DNA of 64,000 bases from Chamaecyparis obtusa (Eukaryota; Streptophyta; Pinopsida; Cupressales; Cupressaceae), in NCBI GenBank assembly GCA_027943335.1, contig BSBK01007860.1, forward strand, positions 372,001-436,000, given 5' to 3'. The notes under the pieces were generated by a model, which worked only from the letters and a program-made list of their open reading frames with translations, was not told where the DNA came from and did not search any database. This document shows, piece after piece, positions 1 to 11,802 of the stretch (positions are counted from its first letter, which is position 1; each line of letters begins with the position of its first letter). A program made the position numbers and the translations under genes.

Positions 1-627
1 ACCTCTTGCAAAGCTTTAATACATCTTATAGTCTCTTCACACACTTCTTCTCTTCTTATCACAACTCTATATCAACTTCCATACTAATTTTAATGGGCGC
101 ATCTCATATTTATATGTGCATACAAAACAAATAACTAGGTCGGCCCTTTAACCGATTACATACAATGTTTCCAATTGAATTGGATCAAGTGTGTTTACAA
201 ATAAACATATTTACATGTTGGCAAGATAATTACAATAGGCGCATAGCCTTTACAACATTAGAATATAATTGCAAATCAAAATGCTAACAGTCAGTTGCTT
301 ACTTTGTTCTTCTCTAGCACACACTGGTTGTGTAACTTCAACTGTCTGTAACTTTGTCATACTTACATATCTGTTCATGTTCTCATAGACAAAGCATGAA
401 TATAGTCTAACCAAATTATCTTCTAGGGTGCACACCATAACTTGGTTGTACGCATGTGCACTAATGCTCTGAGCTTTAGGAACTTTGTACACTATCCAAT
501 CTTCAAAACTTAGCTGATTTCTGATCTTCCCATCAAGTGCGCTGACTCTAAACTACTATATGACTTTGTTGCCATAATTACAACACTATACTAAGTCATA
601 TACATCAATATAGACAACTTTCCAACA
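1..627 (-). mobile_element. Partial LTR of the non-autonomous 'family C' element
   Basis: This stretch matches, word for word in many places, the LTRs at 13747-14861 and 27715-28828. Shared landmarks are the minus-strand TATA region near 100-115, 'ctaggtcggcc', 'ttacaataggcgcatagcc' and the terminus 'ctttccaaca'. It is in minus orientation. Its left end lies outside the window. No polypurine tract follows 627, so it is either the 5' LTR of an element extending left or a solo LTR. It sits in the pre-integrase region of the copia element to its right. The short open frame here is not supported as a gene. Confidence 0.85.
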
Positions 628-639
628 ACTTGTTCTATC

Positions 640-1571
640 TAGACCTATTTGAAGAAACATGTTTGTTTGCACAATTTGATGATGTATGGTAATGGCATAA
701 GAGGCTGTGTCATGTGAATTTTGACAATCTGGTAACTATTAGTAAAAAGAAGAAAGTTAGAGGCTTGTCGAGATTCAAAAAACCTGATAATGTGATGTTT
801 AAACAATGTTAATTGGGAAAAATGACAAAGTCTAGTTTTAAGAGCAAGACATATACTTCTGAAAATATTTTGGAATTGGTTCATACTGACCTTTGTGGAG
901 CTATGGGTGTACAAAGTTATTGTGGTGATAGGTATTTTATTATGTTTGTTGATGACTACACTAGGATGATTAATTTAATGTTTTTGAAAGAGAAATCTAA
1001 TGTATTTCAGTTGTTTAAGTGGTATTTGAAAAAAGTTGGAAAAGAAATAAGTATAAGATTGAAATGTTTGAGATCTAATCGAGGTGGAGAGTTTATATCA
1101 AATGAGTTCAATCTGTTCTACAATGATAGAGGAATAAAGAGACAGATGTCTGCACCAAAAACACCTCCACAAAATGGCATAGCAGAGAGAAGAAATAGGT
1201 CAATTATGGATTGTGCTAGAACACTGATGATTGAAAAGAATGTTGCACAAAAGTACTATTGAGAATCTCTAAGTACAACTATTTATACCTTAAACTGAGT
1301 ACAAATCAAGAAAGGTACAAATGCTACACCTTTTGAGTTATGGCATGGTTATGCACCTAATTTGAAGTATTTTAGAGTCTTTGGGAGTAAATGCTATTTA
1401 CTGAAAGATAATAGGAATGGAATATTTGATAGAAAAAGTGATGAAGGCATATTCCTAGGTTATTCCACTAAGAGAAAATCTTATAAGTGTTTGAATTCTA
1501 ACACTAACAAAGTTGTGGAAAGTGCAAATGTTATAGTTTATGAATATGCAGAAAAGAATGAATTGGAATAA
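640..1571 (+). pseudogene. copia integrase, broken
   Basis: Integrase would insert the retrotransposon cDNA into the genome. The frame opens in the HHCC region (WHKRLCHVNFDN near 698-735). It then runs through the catalytic core: HTD near 883, DDYTR near 950 and the PPQNGIAERRNRS stretch near 1167-1200 that carries the last acidic residue. The frame stops at 1260. It resumes at 1362-1571 with the C-terminal segment KYFRVFGSKCYLL and GIFLGYSTK. Stops at the edge of the core and at 1569 break it. The second zinc-finger cysteine pair is degraded near 805-815. Confidence 0.85.
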
Positions 1572-1607
1572 GAGAAAGAATCTGAAGATTACAAATCTTT
1601 TGTATAC

Positions 1608-2886
1608 ATGGAAGAAGGAGAGGAAAGTAATACACTTGAACCAGATGCAAAGTCATGGATAGGTAATGTCGAGCATCAGGAGGATGCTGTCGAGAAACAA
1701 GAAGAAGAAGCAGATAATTTTCATGATGAGCTTGAAGGATTTCTTGATCCAAGCAAGAAAAATATGGTTTGCAAGTTGAACAAGGCATTGTATAGATTGA
1801 AACAAGCCCCCAGAGCAAGGTATGAGAGACTGCATAATTATTTGATAAAAATTGGATTTTCAAGGACAAATGACAATAGTAATTTGTATATGAAGACAAA
1901 GAAAAGTAAAGGGATTTTGTTAGCTGAAATTTTTGTTGATGATATCATATTTGGACGACAAGATGCCCTATGTCAGAATTTTTCAAATGAGACACAAACT
2001 AAGTTTGAAATGTCTATGTTTGGTGAGATCAAAATATTTATTGGTTTGTAAGTTTATGAGATGGAGAAAGGTATACATTACTCAATCTAAATATGTTAAA
2101 GAGATACTAAAATTTTTTGGTATGGAAGACTCTAGACCAGTGAGTACTCCTATGGCTACTGGACAAAAACTATCCAAAATTGATGATACTGCTAAAGTGA
2201 ATCAAACCTTGTATATATATATATGATTGGAAAGCTAAAATATGTTGTCCATAGCAGACTGTACATTTCCCTAGTAGTTGGGATTGTGGCAAGATTTTCT
2301 GCCAATCCTAAGGAAAATCATATGATGGAAGTGAAAAGAATCTTGAGATATTTGAAAGGAGCTGAGGATTATGGATTATACTACAAGAAGAATGACAAAT
2401 TTGAACTAAGATTTTACACTGATGCAGATTGGACTGAAAATGTTGATGACAAAAAAAGTACAAGTGGTGGAGCATTCTTTCTAGGAAAGAGATTAGTCTC
2501 CTGGACAAGCAAGAAATAGAACTGCATTTCCCAATCTACAACAGAAGCTAAGTATGTGGTAGTAGTAATGAATTGTTCAAATTTAGTATGGATTAATAAA
2601 TTGTTAAAAGGAATGAAGGAGGAAATCATTGAGCCAGTTATTATTTTCTATGATAACATAAGTGCTATTAATATATCAAAGAATCCATTGGTGCACACTA
2701 AGACTAAGCATATTGCTATCAAGTATCATTACTTGAGAGATCTAGTTCAAAACAAAGAAGTGAGAATGGAATATGTGGATACAAAAGGAACAATTAGCAT
2801 ATATATTCATAAAATATTTACCTAAGGATGCTCATGAATATCTTAGAGGTAAACTAGGGGTGATTCCCCTAACTGAGGCTGCCTAG
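1608..2886 (+). pseudogene. copia reverse transcriptase and RNase H, broken
   Basis: These domains would copy element RNA to DNA and degrade the RNA template. Visible motifs, in order, are LNKALYRLKQAPRARYERL (1770-1840), the catalytic FVDDIIFG (1930-1955), FEMSMFGEIK (2003-2032), YTDADW of RNase H (2417-2434) and the end LGVIPLTEAA just before a TAG at 2884. The frame shifts near 2050 and again near 2220, and there is a stop at 2517. The N-terminal RT segment before 1730 has been deleted relative to the copy at 22240-22600. Confidence 0.85.
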
Positions 2887-3049
2887 TTAACTGAGGATGC
2901 AGAAAAGGTCACACTTTAGGAGTTTCATAGAGTTTTGATAAGTGAAGCAAAGATGATAATCAGTCATAAGCAAGATGACAAAAGGAGAATACAACATATA
3001 GAACTGAAATGAAAACATCTATATTTGGAAGATGTAAGTGATAGATATA

Positions 3050-3302
3050 AGCTTTGGCATTGTTGTCAAAGAGGGAGAAGATTCAAATGAAAACACAGAG
3101 GGAGAAGATTCAATGAAACCTGAGAGAGAGAGATACAGAAAAGATTCAGAGTGAGTAATTGAGTAAGCAGTTAGGCAATAGAAAGTTGTGAATCAAAATG
3201 AAGCTAAAGATACTATAAAAATATGATACACAGAGATTTTGAATTGTTTGGTAAATCATGTGTTATTCATGTGGTGTTGCCATCAATTCCAAAGAGGGAG
3301 AT
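3050..3302 (+). promoter_or_regulatory. Polypurine tracts of element 1, terminal plus two upstream copies
   Basis: The terminal tract 'ccaaagagggagat' (3289-3302) directly precedes the 3' LTR and would prime plus-strand DNA synthesis. Two further purine runs of the form 'gagggagaagattcaa' occur at 3071-3086 and 3098-3113. The wording 'ggcattgttgtcaaaga' before the first copy is typical of plant copia 3' ends. Confidence 0.65.
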
Positions 3303-4769
3303 TGTTGGAAACTACAATTGAAACAATTTTTATATTGTCATTGATGTCAAACCTTAACTTGTAAGACAATTGCTATCTTGGAGAGTACCATATCTATTGA
3401 TTGATGAAAAGGATTTGAAAAAGGAGATAACAAGAGAAATTAAGGAAAGATTGAGTTATTTGATACTTCAATGGGTACTTGATTAGTTGGCACATTGATA
3501 AGATAATGTATTGTTTATCTAATTAAGCAGAAAGACTAGAAAGGTAGGCTTAACTGAGAAAAAGTGAAGAAATCTAGTTTAAGCTGAGTGATGTTAGTGT
3601 CAACCGAGCGCTAGTATATGCCGAGTAAATCTAGTGTTGACCAAAAATTAGTAATTGTTGAGTGATAGGAAATTAATGAGAAAAGATAGTGTTTTCCAAG
3701 GAAGACAATTTGTAGTGATGACCACGGAGATGAACACATTATTGACCAAGTGTCAGTAATTTACATTTGAAGAAAGAATTGAGAATCCTAGCCGACATAG
3801 TTGAATTCTTGGGATATGTAAAATGTGTTGACATTATTAATGAATTGTCTAGAGCATTTAATGCATGGTAAATCATTTTCTTATGGATTCAAAGAGAATT
3901 TTGGAGATGTATCTAGAAGGAAGGATGTATAACATAATGATGGAAGGATTTAATGAATCTGACCTAAACCTAAGATCTACGGAGGAGATTAAGCAGCAAA
4001 ATATTAATCTTCCTAATTGAAGAGGTGCAAAGGAAAACCTAATTGTGAGGTTATTATGTATGAAAAAGAGGTTGATGTTATTGAATTATAAGTCTAAGAA
4101 GAAGGTTGAAGGTGAAATTTTCAAGGAGCTTAACAGAGTTGTGATTTCTTGAAGTGAATTTTGAGCAAATCAGAGATGGAGATGGAAATGGAGATTAGTC
4201 AGTAAATCAACATATATGTATGAAGTGGATCTGTATTTGCAAAGTGAGTTGTATGTTTTTTAGATTAGAAATTATTGTTACTTTCTAACCATTTATCAGT
4301 CTAAATCCTTTAATTAAGGTTGACCTAATAGTCATTGTATAAATCCTTTAATCAAGGTGACATTTTAATGGGATGTTCTTAAGTCCTCTAACCAGGCCAC
4401 TTTTGACATAGTATTTTAAATCTTTTAACATGGTCACACCTAATAGTGTGTTTGTAAACCTTTAACAGGGTTGGCTTTTCACAGAGCTCACTTCAGAAGA
4501 GTGAAAATCAATAGCATGTTACAAAGTGGTTTTTCCCAAGTTGGGTTTCCACTATAAATCCTGGTGTTATACTTGTGTGAATGTTGTTATATTCTTCAAG
4601 TTAATTACTTTTGGATAGTGGAGTACATGTTATATGTTTCTGATATATGCTATAGAGACCAAGTTGAGTTGCTAATTAGATCTGAGTTGTTGAAGTACTA
4701 AAAATTTTAATTGGTACATCTGGACCTAAGGATGACTGATTCACCCCCCCTCTCAGTTATTCTAAATCA
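3303..4769 (+). mobile_element. 3' LTR of element 1 (family B)
   Basis: It starts TGTTGGAAACTAC right after the polypurine tract and ends near 'cagttattctaaatca'. The end resembles the family A LTR ends at 19491 and 25789. It holds the copia-conserved block 'ggtttttccc...gggtttcc' at 4527-4553. U3 words of the form CCGAG occur near 3604 and 3620. No second LTR is in the window to compare with. Confidence 0.8.
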
Positions 4770-7117
4770 TTCTAATAGTATTTGTGTGGATGGAATTTTG
4801 TTTCTATTGTTTGACATTGTCTGGTATCTTTGAGGATTAAGGGGTTTCCCTTGTCTATAGGATCCTTGGGTATTAGGGATCTGATTTCATATTTTACTGC
4901 TTTAAACCCTAGATTATCATGCGTGAGGGATGAGGAATCCTTTTTTCATAATCTAAAGGTATTTTTCCCCGCTTGAATGTTGTTGAGAGAAGATTTTCAA
5001 ATCAAAACATGATATCCTTTGTTTTGTTACCAAGTTGGGGTTTTGAAATTAGAGAGTTCTAGGCATTATTTCTTTTATGCCTTAACTGCTCCTTTATTTG
5101 GGTGAATCCCTTATTCCTACCAATTGCAATTTGATTTTCCCCTATGGTGAAATTCGACATTTGAGATGTAAGAGAGATTACCCAAAATAGATTTTTGAAA
5201 CCCCTATTGTTCCAATCTGCGCTTCTGTGATTTGAGTCCTCCTTAGCTTGTTCTTTCAAAGCTTTTCTGGATTTCCTTCCCATGGCAATCTATTATCCTT
5301 GGTCTTTGTAGAGAGAAGGAGGAGGAATCATATCCTTGCTTAAATCTATTTTGTATGTTTGCATTTTTCTTCATATGTAGAGTAGAGCCTTTTTAGCCAT
5401 AAAATGTTGTAAACTTGTTAAATAATAAAATTAACTTTAAAAGTATGAATGAAAACAAACCATGCATAGTTGATAAGAAATAATAATTATTTAGAAAATT
5501 TCTTTTTAAAACACCTTTTTTATATTCAATTCATTAAATAAAATGTAGTAGAAGAAAGACAAGAGAGGAAGGTACATTAAGTTAAAACAAATAAATTTCA
5601 ACTCTTGGTAGCCTATTTAATGAAAAATGAAAAGAAAAACTTCTATGATTTTACTATCCTTTTTCCATAATCGAAGTAGCTCTTTTCTATGTAAATATTT
5701 GTGATCTTCTCCAATGTGCAGTTTTACCCTCTGTAATCTTTATAAAGGTGTGAATTTAGTTGCTATTTAAAATCTTTCATTGTATAATTTATTTTTTATT
5801 GATTTTTTACAAGAATTTACTTGGTTTTTACTTTTACTAATTTTTTAAACAATATTTTTATTAAGGTTGTTTTAACTTTATTTTTATATAATAATAATAT
5901 AATATAATATTCTACAATTATGGTTCTTATTATATTTACATAATTTAATATTCTTATGTAATATTTGATTTTAAAAAACTAATTAAATTTTTTAAAATTA
6001 ATTTTAAAAATTAAATAAAATTTATTTAATATGAAGTCATTGTAAGAAATTTATTTAAAATATAATATATTTTTTTAATGTAGAATAGAATATGGAGTTT
6101 AATATAAATATATTAAATATTAAATAGAAGTCTCTATTTTAGATTACAGGAATAGGGTATAACACTTAGAGGGAAAGTAGACCTCGTGTTTTACCAGTGG
6201 AAGCTCTTGCCAATCAAACTAGCTCCTAACCCATTAAAATTTATTTAGTAATTTTTTACTAGAGCGTTGAACCAGTGTGATCACATTTGGGGGAGCCCAT
6301 CCCTATGGTGATATATATGGCTATTGAGGCATTAAAACCTCCTAGATTTATCATTCTCTATTTATATCACCTTCTTTTATCTCTCCTTATATCTCTGCAA
6401 ACCCTTACAACTCCAACTGGCTTCCTCTCTTTATCTCTCCAATTCTGAGTGCCGTCCTATCCCTCCAAGATGTATTATCTCTCCACCACTCAGAAACCCC
6501 CTTATCACTCCATCATGGTCAACATATCTCCCTCTCTACAATCTAAACCCTTTCATCTCCATGTGGAAATAAAACTCCTTATATATCCTAGTGCCACCAA
6601 GCACCTCTACATAGCACTCCACCTCTTTGTGTACCTCCAAGTCCATACCAATATCCATGCTAGTCACCTCACTTTAAGACTCCACGTTGGCATAGTCTCT
6701 CAATTACCTTCTACTCCATGCAACCAATGACCTCAACTTCCTTGGTCACCCGAATGTTAGTCCACCAACATCGCACATGCAAGGAAATGACTAATTGAGG
6801 CTCAAACCTGGACCACTATATCCAAACTGCTTTGCAACGACAAGCTTTTTCATTGCACTGCAAAGTCAACCTCATAATATATATTTTAATATAGAATAAA
6901 CTATGTAGTTAAATATAAATATATTCAATATTATAATAAACTTAAATAATTTTTAATTGTATCATATTTTATTTATAATAAAGATATTTTATTCCCAATT
7001 TAACAAAAAGTATAATTAACTTTGAAACTAATGGTATATATTTACATATGTATATATAATAATAAATTTATAATTATTTTTTTAAATAATAAAATACATC
7101 ACATTATATGCATTATA
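4770..7117. other. AT-rich stretch, no firm gene
   Basis: From 5760 to 6130 the DNA is extremely AT-rich. The only coding suggestion is the minus-strand candidate exon at 5059-5283. A segment at about 6125-6885 is bracketed by a diverged direct repeat of roughly 60 bases (6065-6123 and 6878-6936). I recognise no protein family here. Confidence 0.5.
5059..5283 (-). CDS. Candidate first coding exon of an unknown gene
   Basis: On the minus strand an ATG at 5283 sits in a good plant context (gccATGG) after a pyrimidine-rich leader. The first 34 codons are basic and charged (starting MGRKSRKALKEQ). They are followed by a possible splice donor (TGG|GTAATC near 5181), after which the frame looks random. 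If this is an exon, the rest of the gene would lie to the left, where element 1's LTR begins at 4769. I do not recognise the protein. This is inference from start context and composition only. Confidence 0.22.
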   Translation of the reverse strand: MGRKSRKALKEQAKEDSNHRSADWNNRGFKNLFWVISLTSQMSNFTIGENQIAIGRNKGFTQIKEQLRHKRNNA

Positions 7118-8380
7118 TGTTAGAATAACTGAGAGGGGGGTGAATCAGTTATCCACAATCCCAATTCCAAAATGTAAAACTTCAAAACAAATTTAGCTTA
7201 TTCTGCAACTCGGTAAACAATAATACTAAACTATTTGTGCTTTTATCGATTACCAGTTAATTGTTCATAGTGATTACCGACCAAATAAAATATGTAATAT
7301 GAAAAGTATGATATCCAAACAATCACAACATAAACACATAACACAAGAGATTTAACATGGAAACCCTGTTAAGGGAAAAACCACCTGGGACCGGTAACCC
7401 AAAACATTTTCACTCTTCTGAAGTGAGCTCGGTGAGGAGCCAACCTTGTTAAAGGTTAAAAAACACACTATAAGGTGTGACCTTGTTAGAGGATTTAACA
7501 CTAATAGTTATCATCCAACCAGCATTCACTATGGGGTTGACAAGATAACAATGTACATTCTATGAATGATATATAAGACTTTCAAGTATACTCGGTTAAG
7601 AGATTTTATCTAATTACAATGGTTAAACTGTAACAGCAGATGATATTAATACAATACAACTTGATTTGAAAATGTCCAGATCTATTCTTAAGCTCATAAA
7701 AATCCTCTGATCAATATTTCTATTCAATTCATGAACATTCTATAACTTACTGTTCCTCGATAAATTCTCTCTAACGCTTGGTTAGCTCTGCAGTTTGGTT
7801 CTCTTTTAACCAGTATGATCAGGCATGCATGAAGCTTGTTCACACGATATCTCTGTAGTTTTCTTCCTCTTGCATAAGTTTCATTGTGAAACCCTAATCT
7901 CTTAAATAGACAAGTAAACCATTTTATTCTCATCCATCAGATTTTTCCACTTAATCTCCTTTGTTGATTTTTTCGCTTAAACCTTCCTCGGCAGATGTGT
8001 TTATATTTCATCCTTTAGATCTTCCTTTAATTTTTCTATTCATTGATCTCATAACAAACTTTATCTTTTCACTCTGATTTCGAGGTACTTTCTAGCTCAT
8101 CAATTTCTGTCGGCTAAACTAATCATTTAGTTCTTTTGTTCATACTCGGTTAACAAAGAAATGCGTCAGTGAACACAAGCTCGGTTGATATTGTCACTCG
8201 GTATACACACACTGGCTCGGTGTATACTGGAATGCTTCATTAACCAACTACACTACTTTGTAACATTTTGCTTCTATCTCCATAACAGATTAATGCAACA
8301 TAATCAAGTCAACAATATGAAGTCATAGACTCATCAATAAGTTACCAAGAGTATTCCTTATCCTCATCTGTCATATCCAT
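7118..8380 (-). mobile_element. Truncated LTR of copia family A
   Basis: This is the reverse complement of the LTRs at 18009-19491 and 24307-25789. It begins TGTTAGAATAACTGAG (the LTR 3' end), carries the conserved block as 'ggaaaccctgtt' and 'gggaaaaaccacc' (7359-7384), and matches up to the 'gacagatgaggataagg' region near 8355-8375. The outer 230 or so bases of U3, including the TGATGAACTAC terminus, are missing. No internal sequence is attached, so it is a truncated solo LTR or a broken end. Four CTCGGT words in U3 are intact here. Confidence 0.82.
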
Positions 8381-8635
8381 TACACTGGCTCTCATTCTTT
8401 CTATGTCAATCTTTCTTCTTGTTCCTATCTATCATTCTTTCTATGTCCATCTCTTCCTCTCACAATCAATCCTTCTTTCCATATCTCTCCGCTTCTCTTT
8501 CTTAAATTTTTCTTTCTCTCTCTCCCTCTCTTTATCTCTCTCATATTTTCATACTCACTTTTTTATCTCTATTTTTATCTATATCCTTTTCCATTGGGAA
8601 TTAGTGTTCACATCTAGGTATTAGAGATATTAGAG

Positions 8636-8943
8636 TGCATAAAATAATTTGGTTTAATAAAATTAAGTTGTTAATAAATAATTTGATATTATTAATGTCA
8701 TATGGTTTGTTATTGTTTATTAGATAGATTATTGCATTAGTGGTACAAATATATTGATAACTCAATATATTTAGATATTTTTTTGTGGGAGTTTCTTAAA
8801 TAATAAGATAAGAGAATCCTATAAATATGTATTATATTTGAATGAAAAATATAAGAAAAGAATCACCTATTACATTGAATCAAATCATTTTATAGCTTCT
8901 ATTATTCTACGTGAAATCTGATATGGTATCAGAGTTGTATCGA
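8636..8943 (+). mobile_element. Possible short LTR with adjoining primer binding site
   Basis: TGGTATCAGAG at 8932-8942 matches the initiator-Met-tRNA primer site used by copia elements. The preceding 290 bases have the build of a short LTR: a TATA-like 'cctataaatatg' at 8818-8829 and an AT-rich U3. The left boundary (TGCATAAAAT at 8636) is a guess. No coding sequence of a matching element follows, so this would be a remnant. Confidence 0.4.
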
Positions 8944-11802
8944 TTTTGTGCCTATTATATTGTGATGTAGAGATATTATTGGCATTGAGGTAAACTAAAG
9001 CTCCTCATTTTAATAAGGTTTGAAGCCACGATTGGTAGATAATGTATTATAAGAGTTGGAGATGCCTCGAGTTCAGGCACATCAATAGGAGTTGAAAACA
9101 CTTATTATTTCAATGTTTATCACTCCCAGCATTCAATCATTATTTGTGAGGCTCCAATCTTAGTGGTGTGAGGTTTCAACCTTGTTTTTGCATCATTAAT
9201 TATTTTAAGATATTATTATATTATCAATGATCTTAGATTCCCTCATGTTAAAATTTCCTTCATTTATGGATCAACATTTGTAGATCTGAGGATTGTTAGT
9301 TTTGTGCAAAGTAACAAGAATCAAAATTGGAAAGGCCAAATCGAATCATGAATCGGCCATGAATCGGAATCGAATTGGCCATGAATTGACAAATTTAGAA
9401 AACCCTAGATTTTAACAATTTAAAAAATCACCGAGCTGATTCAACGACTCGTAAAAAATTGGCCAGAGTGAATCAAATCGCTAAACCGACGATTCTAGTG
9501 ATTCACTAATGATTCTCATTGCTATGGTTTTGTGTGACAGTAGGAGCTTAATATGCCTTTTGTTTATGGAGAATAATTGAATCAATTTTCTCCAAAGAAT
9601 TGTTATATTAGATATATGTGCGTTCAATATAATCTTTAGATTTTGATTGTATTTTGTATGAAAGAATCTTGAATACAGTTATTAAAATAAACCCCAGCAC
9701 GGATCTGTAGGGGTTGTGATAGGCAAGACATAAGGTGTTTTCCCACTTATATTCTTTCCTAGTTTTATCAAGAGGAGGAAAACATAGAGGCATTTATTTA
9801 GATGCTAATTATCTCTTCCAAGGCACACCCATCTCATAGGAAGAGAAAATACCAAACCCCACTACATGGGCCGATTAAATCCTACATAAAGCTAACCCAG
9901 ATCAAAGTTTGTTATGAGATCTAGAGTCCTTACTTGCATAAAGAATGCTATAGTTGTGGTCATGTACAAGAAAACAACAACAATGGAGCATTTGGGTCTT
10001 GAGGGATCACAAGTGATCATAAATATATGGTTTTTTTTATCGTATATATTGAGTTAGTCATTTAACTTAGAACTTTGGTCTCATATGGGTAAGTCATTTA
10101 AAATTCAAACATGAATGGTATTATTTTCTTTGAAATAGGAACCATATTTACAATTTATTAATGGTTATGTTAAAAGTATTAAAAATAAAAAATGTCAAAA
10201 ATAATCATCCTAATTGGATGCACTCTCACTTGTATGTGACATCTATTTTGAAGGGGGCATTCCAAAATTGACCCCCAAAAGTCAAATCTTCTAAGTAGGT
10301 AGCCACCATAATGGAATTTCGAGGCACAAGAGGTTGGAGGATACTTAATGAACTCTCATCAGTTACTAGCAATGAGGTCATGAATTGCATTAACGACAAG
10401 TTAACTTGAGCCAAAATGACTAAAGCTAGGATCAGTTTCCAAGTGGCAACAACAATCCTCTCATATCATTTGTGATCAAAGTGGCACTAATCTACAATGG
10501 TGCTTACATATGTGACAATGAAAACTTGGTTATCTTTCTATTTATATTGTTTTTGGATGTGTATGTCCCCAATCACAATTCTTGATTGTTTATGAATGGA
10601 TGTGTTTGTCCCCATCCACAATCTCTGGTGTAGGTGGATGAATGTGTTTGTCCCCATTCACAAGATGGTGAAGTGATAGAAGTGTTTGTCCCCAATCACA
10701 AGAGGTGGTGACTATGATTGGATGTGTTTGTCCCCCATTATAATTGTTGTGAGAAAATGTGTATGTCCCTGATCATAGCCATGTAAAAGTACAAACATGT
10801 GTCACATTTTTATAAAGGAAAAGATCAACAACACACTAACCGTTCAACTTTAACGACATAAATGTGGTGTTTATGTTTAGAAATTGAAGCTGATGTAAAC
10901 TAATGAAATGTGTAAAATTGGATAAATTTCATGCCTATAATTTTAAAAAAATAAATTGAATAAGAATTGACACAGTTTTTTAATTTTTGAAGTCCATTTT
11001 TCAGTTGTTGAAAATTTGGGGTCTAGTTCCCGCCAAACAAGTATATACAAATAATATTTTTTTCCTTTGATTTCAAACTATGTTATAGATGACATGTATA
11101 GCTAGTGCATAAAAGAAGAAAGATTGGTTTTTGATGTATATTTTTTCTGATATAACTACTCAAAGTCAAACTTATCTGAAATCGACAGTTTTCATCTCCC
11201 GACAAATTTCCCCTATCAAATCTACACCATTCAAAAAAAAATTACATATTCTTGAAGAGGACTCTCTCCTCGATTGTTAAATATAAATTTTAATTTTTTT
11301 TATATGATTTACTATTTTTTTCTTTATTTGAAGCAATATCTTCTCAAATGTTAAAATACCTACTTGCAGTATTTTGGAATTATAATATATTAGATCTAAT
11401 CAAAATACTATAAAACTTATATGACAATAGTCTTGACTCTGAGCTCTAAAAAAGTGTATTTTTATAATTTTTTAAAAATATCATTATAAAGAGTAGGAGT
11501 TATTGAAACATCAATTTTTTGAAATTATTTTATTTCTTTGGTAATTGGACCCAAATTGGTATAAAATATGCATTTAATAGATGTTTCCAATTGGAAAAGT
11601 TGAAGAGCTTATCTAATGAATCTAGCTAGACTATATGTTTGAAAAATAATAATTTTTAGTTGGAAATACTCAAATTTAGTTGTGCTAATAAGTTAGCCTA
11701 AAACGTGACACAACTTTGTGCTTTTACCTAGGCTCTTGCTCCTTATTTTTGGATAAATGTGTTTGTCCCTATTTAAATTTGATGTAAAATCTTGGATAAA
11801 TG
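8944..11802. other. Unassigned DNA between a possible LTR and the chromovirus LTR
   Basis: No protein family is recognisable. Between about 9310 and 9530 the words GAATC and GATTC recur many times around 'tgaatcggccatgaat', suggesting a decayed local repeat. The spaced repeat array at 10553-10780 is listed separately. The rest shows nothing I can support. Confidence 0.5.
10553..10780 (+). repeat. Spaced repeat array, core 'gatgtgtttgtcccca'
   Basis: Six imperfect copies of a core of about 22 bases (gatgtgtttgtccccaatca) occur near 10555, 10598, 10644, 10680, 10723 and 10759. They are separated by unlike spacers of 15-25 bases. Two more degenerate copies lie at 11753-11770 and 11794-11804, the last one cut by the LTR that starts at 11803. 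The cores are alike and the spacers are not, but both vary too much for a CRISPR, and this is a plant nuclear context. Confidence 0.7.

Larger units (their letters stand above)
628..4769 (+). mobile_element. Ty1/copia retrotransposon, 5'-truncated (element 1)
   Basis: The order is pre-integrase zinc region, integrase, reverse transcriptase, RNase H, polypurine tract and 3' LTR, all on the plus strand. Gag, protease and the 5' LTR are missing because a family C LTR abuts at 627. The pol protein is very close to that of the complete copia element at 18009-25789: both have KMTKSSFKSK, ELVHTDLCG and FVDDIIFG. The LTRs differ enough to call it a sister family (family B). Stops and frameshifts show that it is dead. 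Confidence 0.88.

Noticed and set aside
8403..8624. 73-codon plus-strand ORF
   Set aside because: CT-rich low-complexity sequence with no domain or start context.
10553..10780. CRISPR-like array (similar cores, unlike spacers)
   Set aside because: Cores vary between copies, spacing is irregular and the context is plant nuclear transposon DNA.
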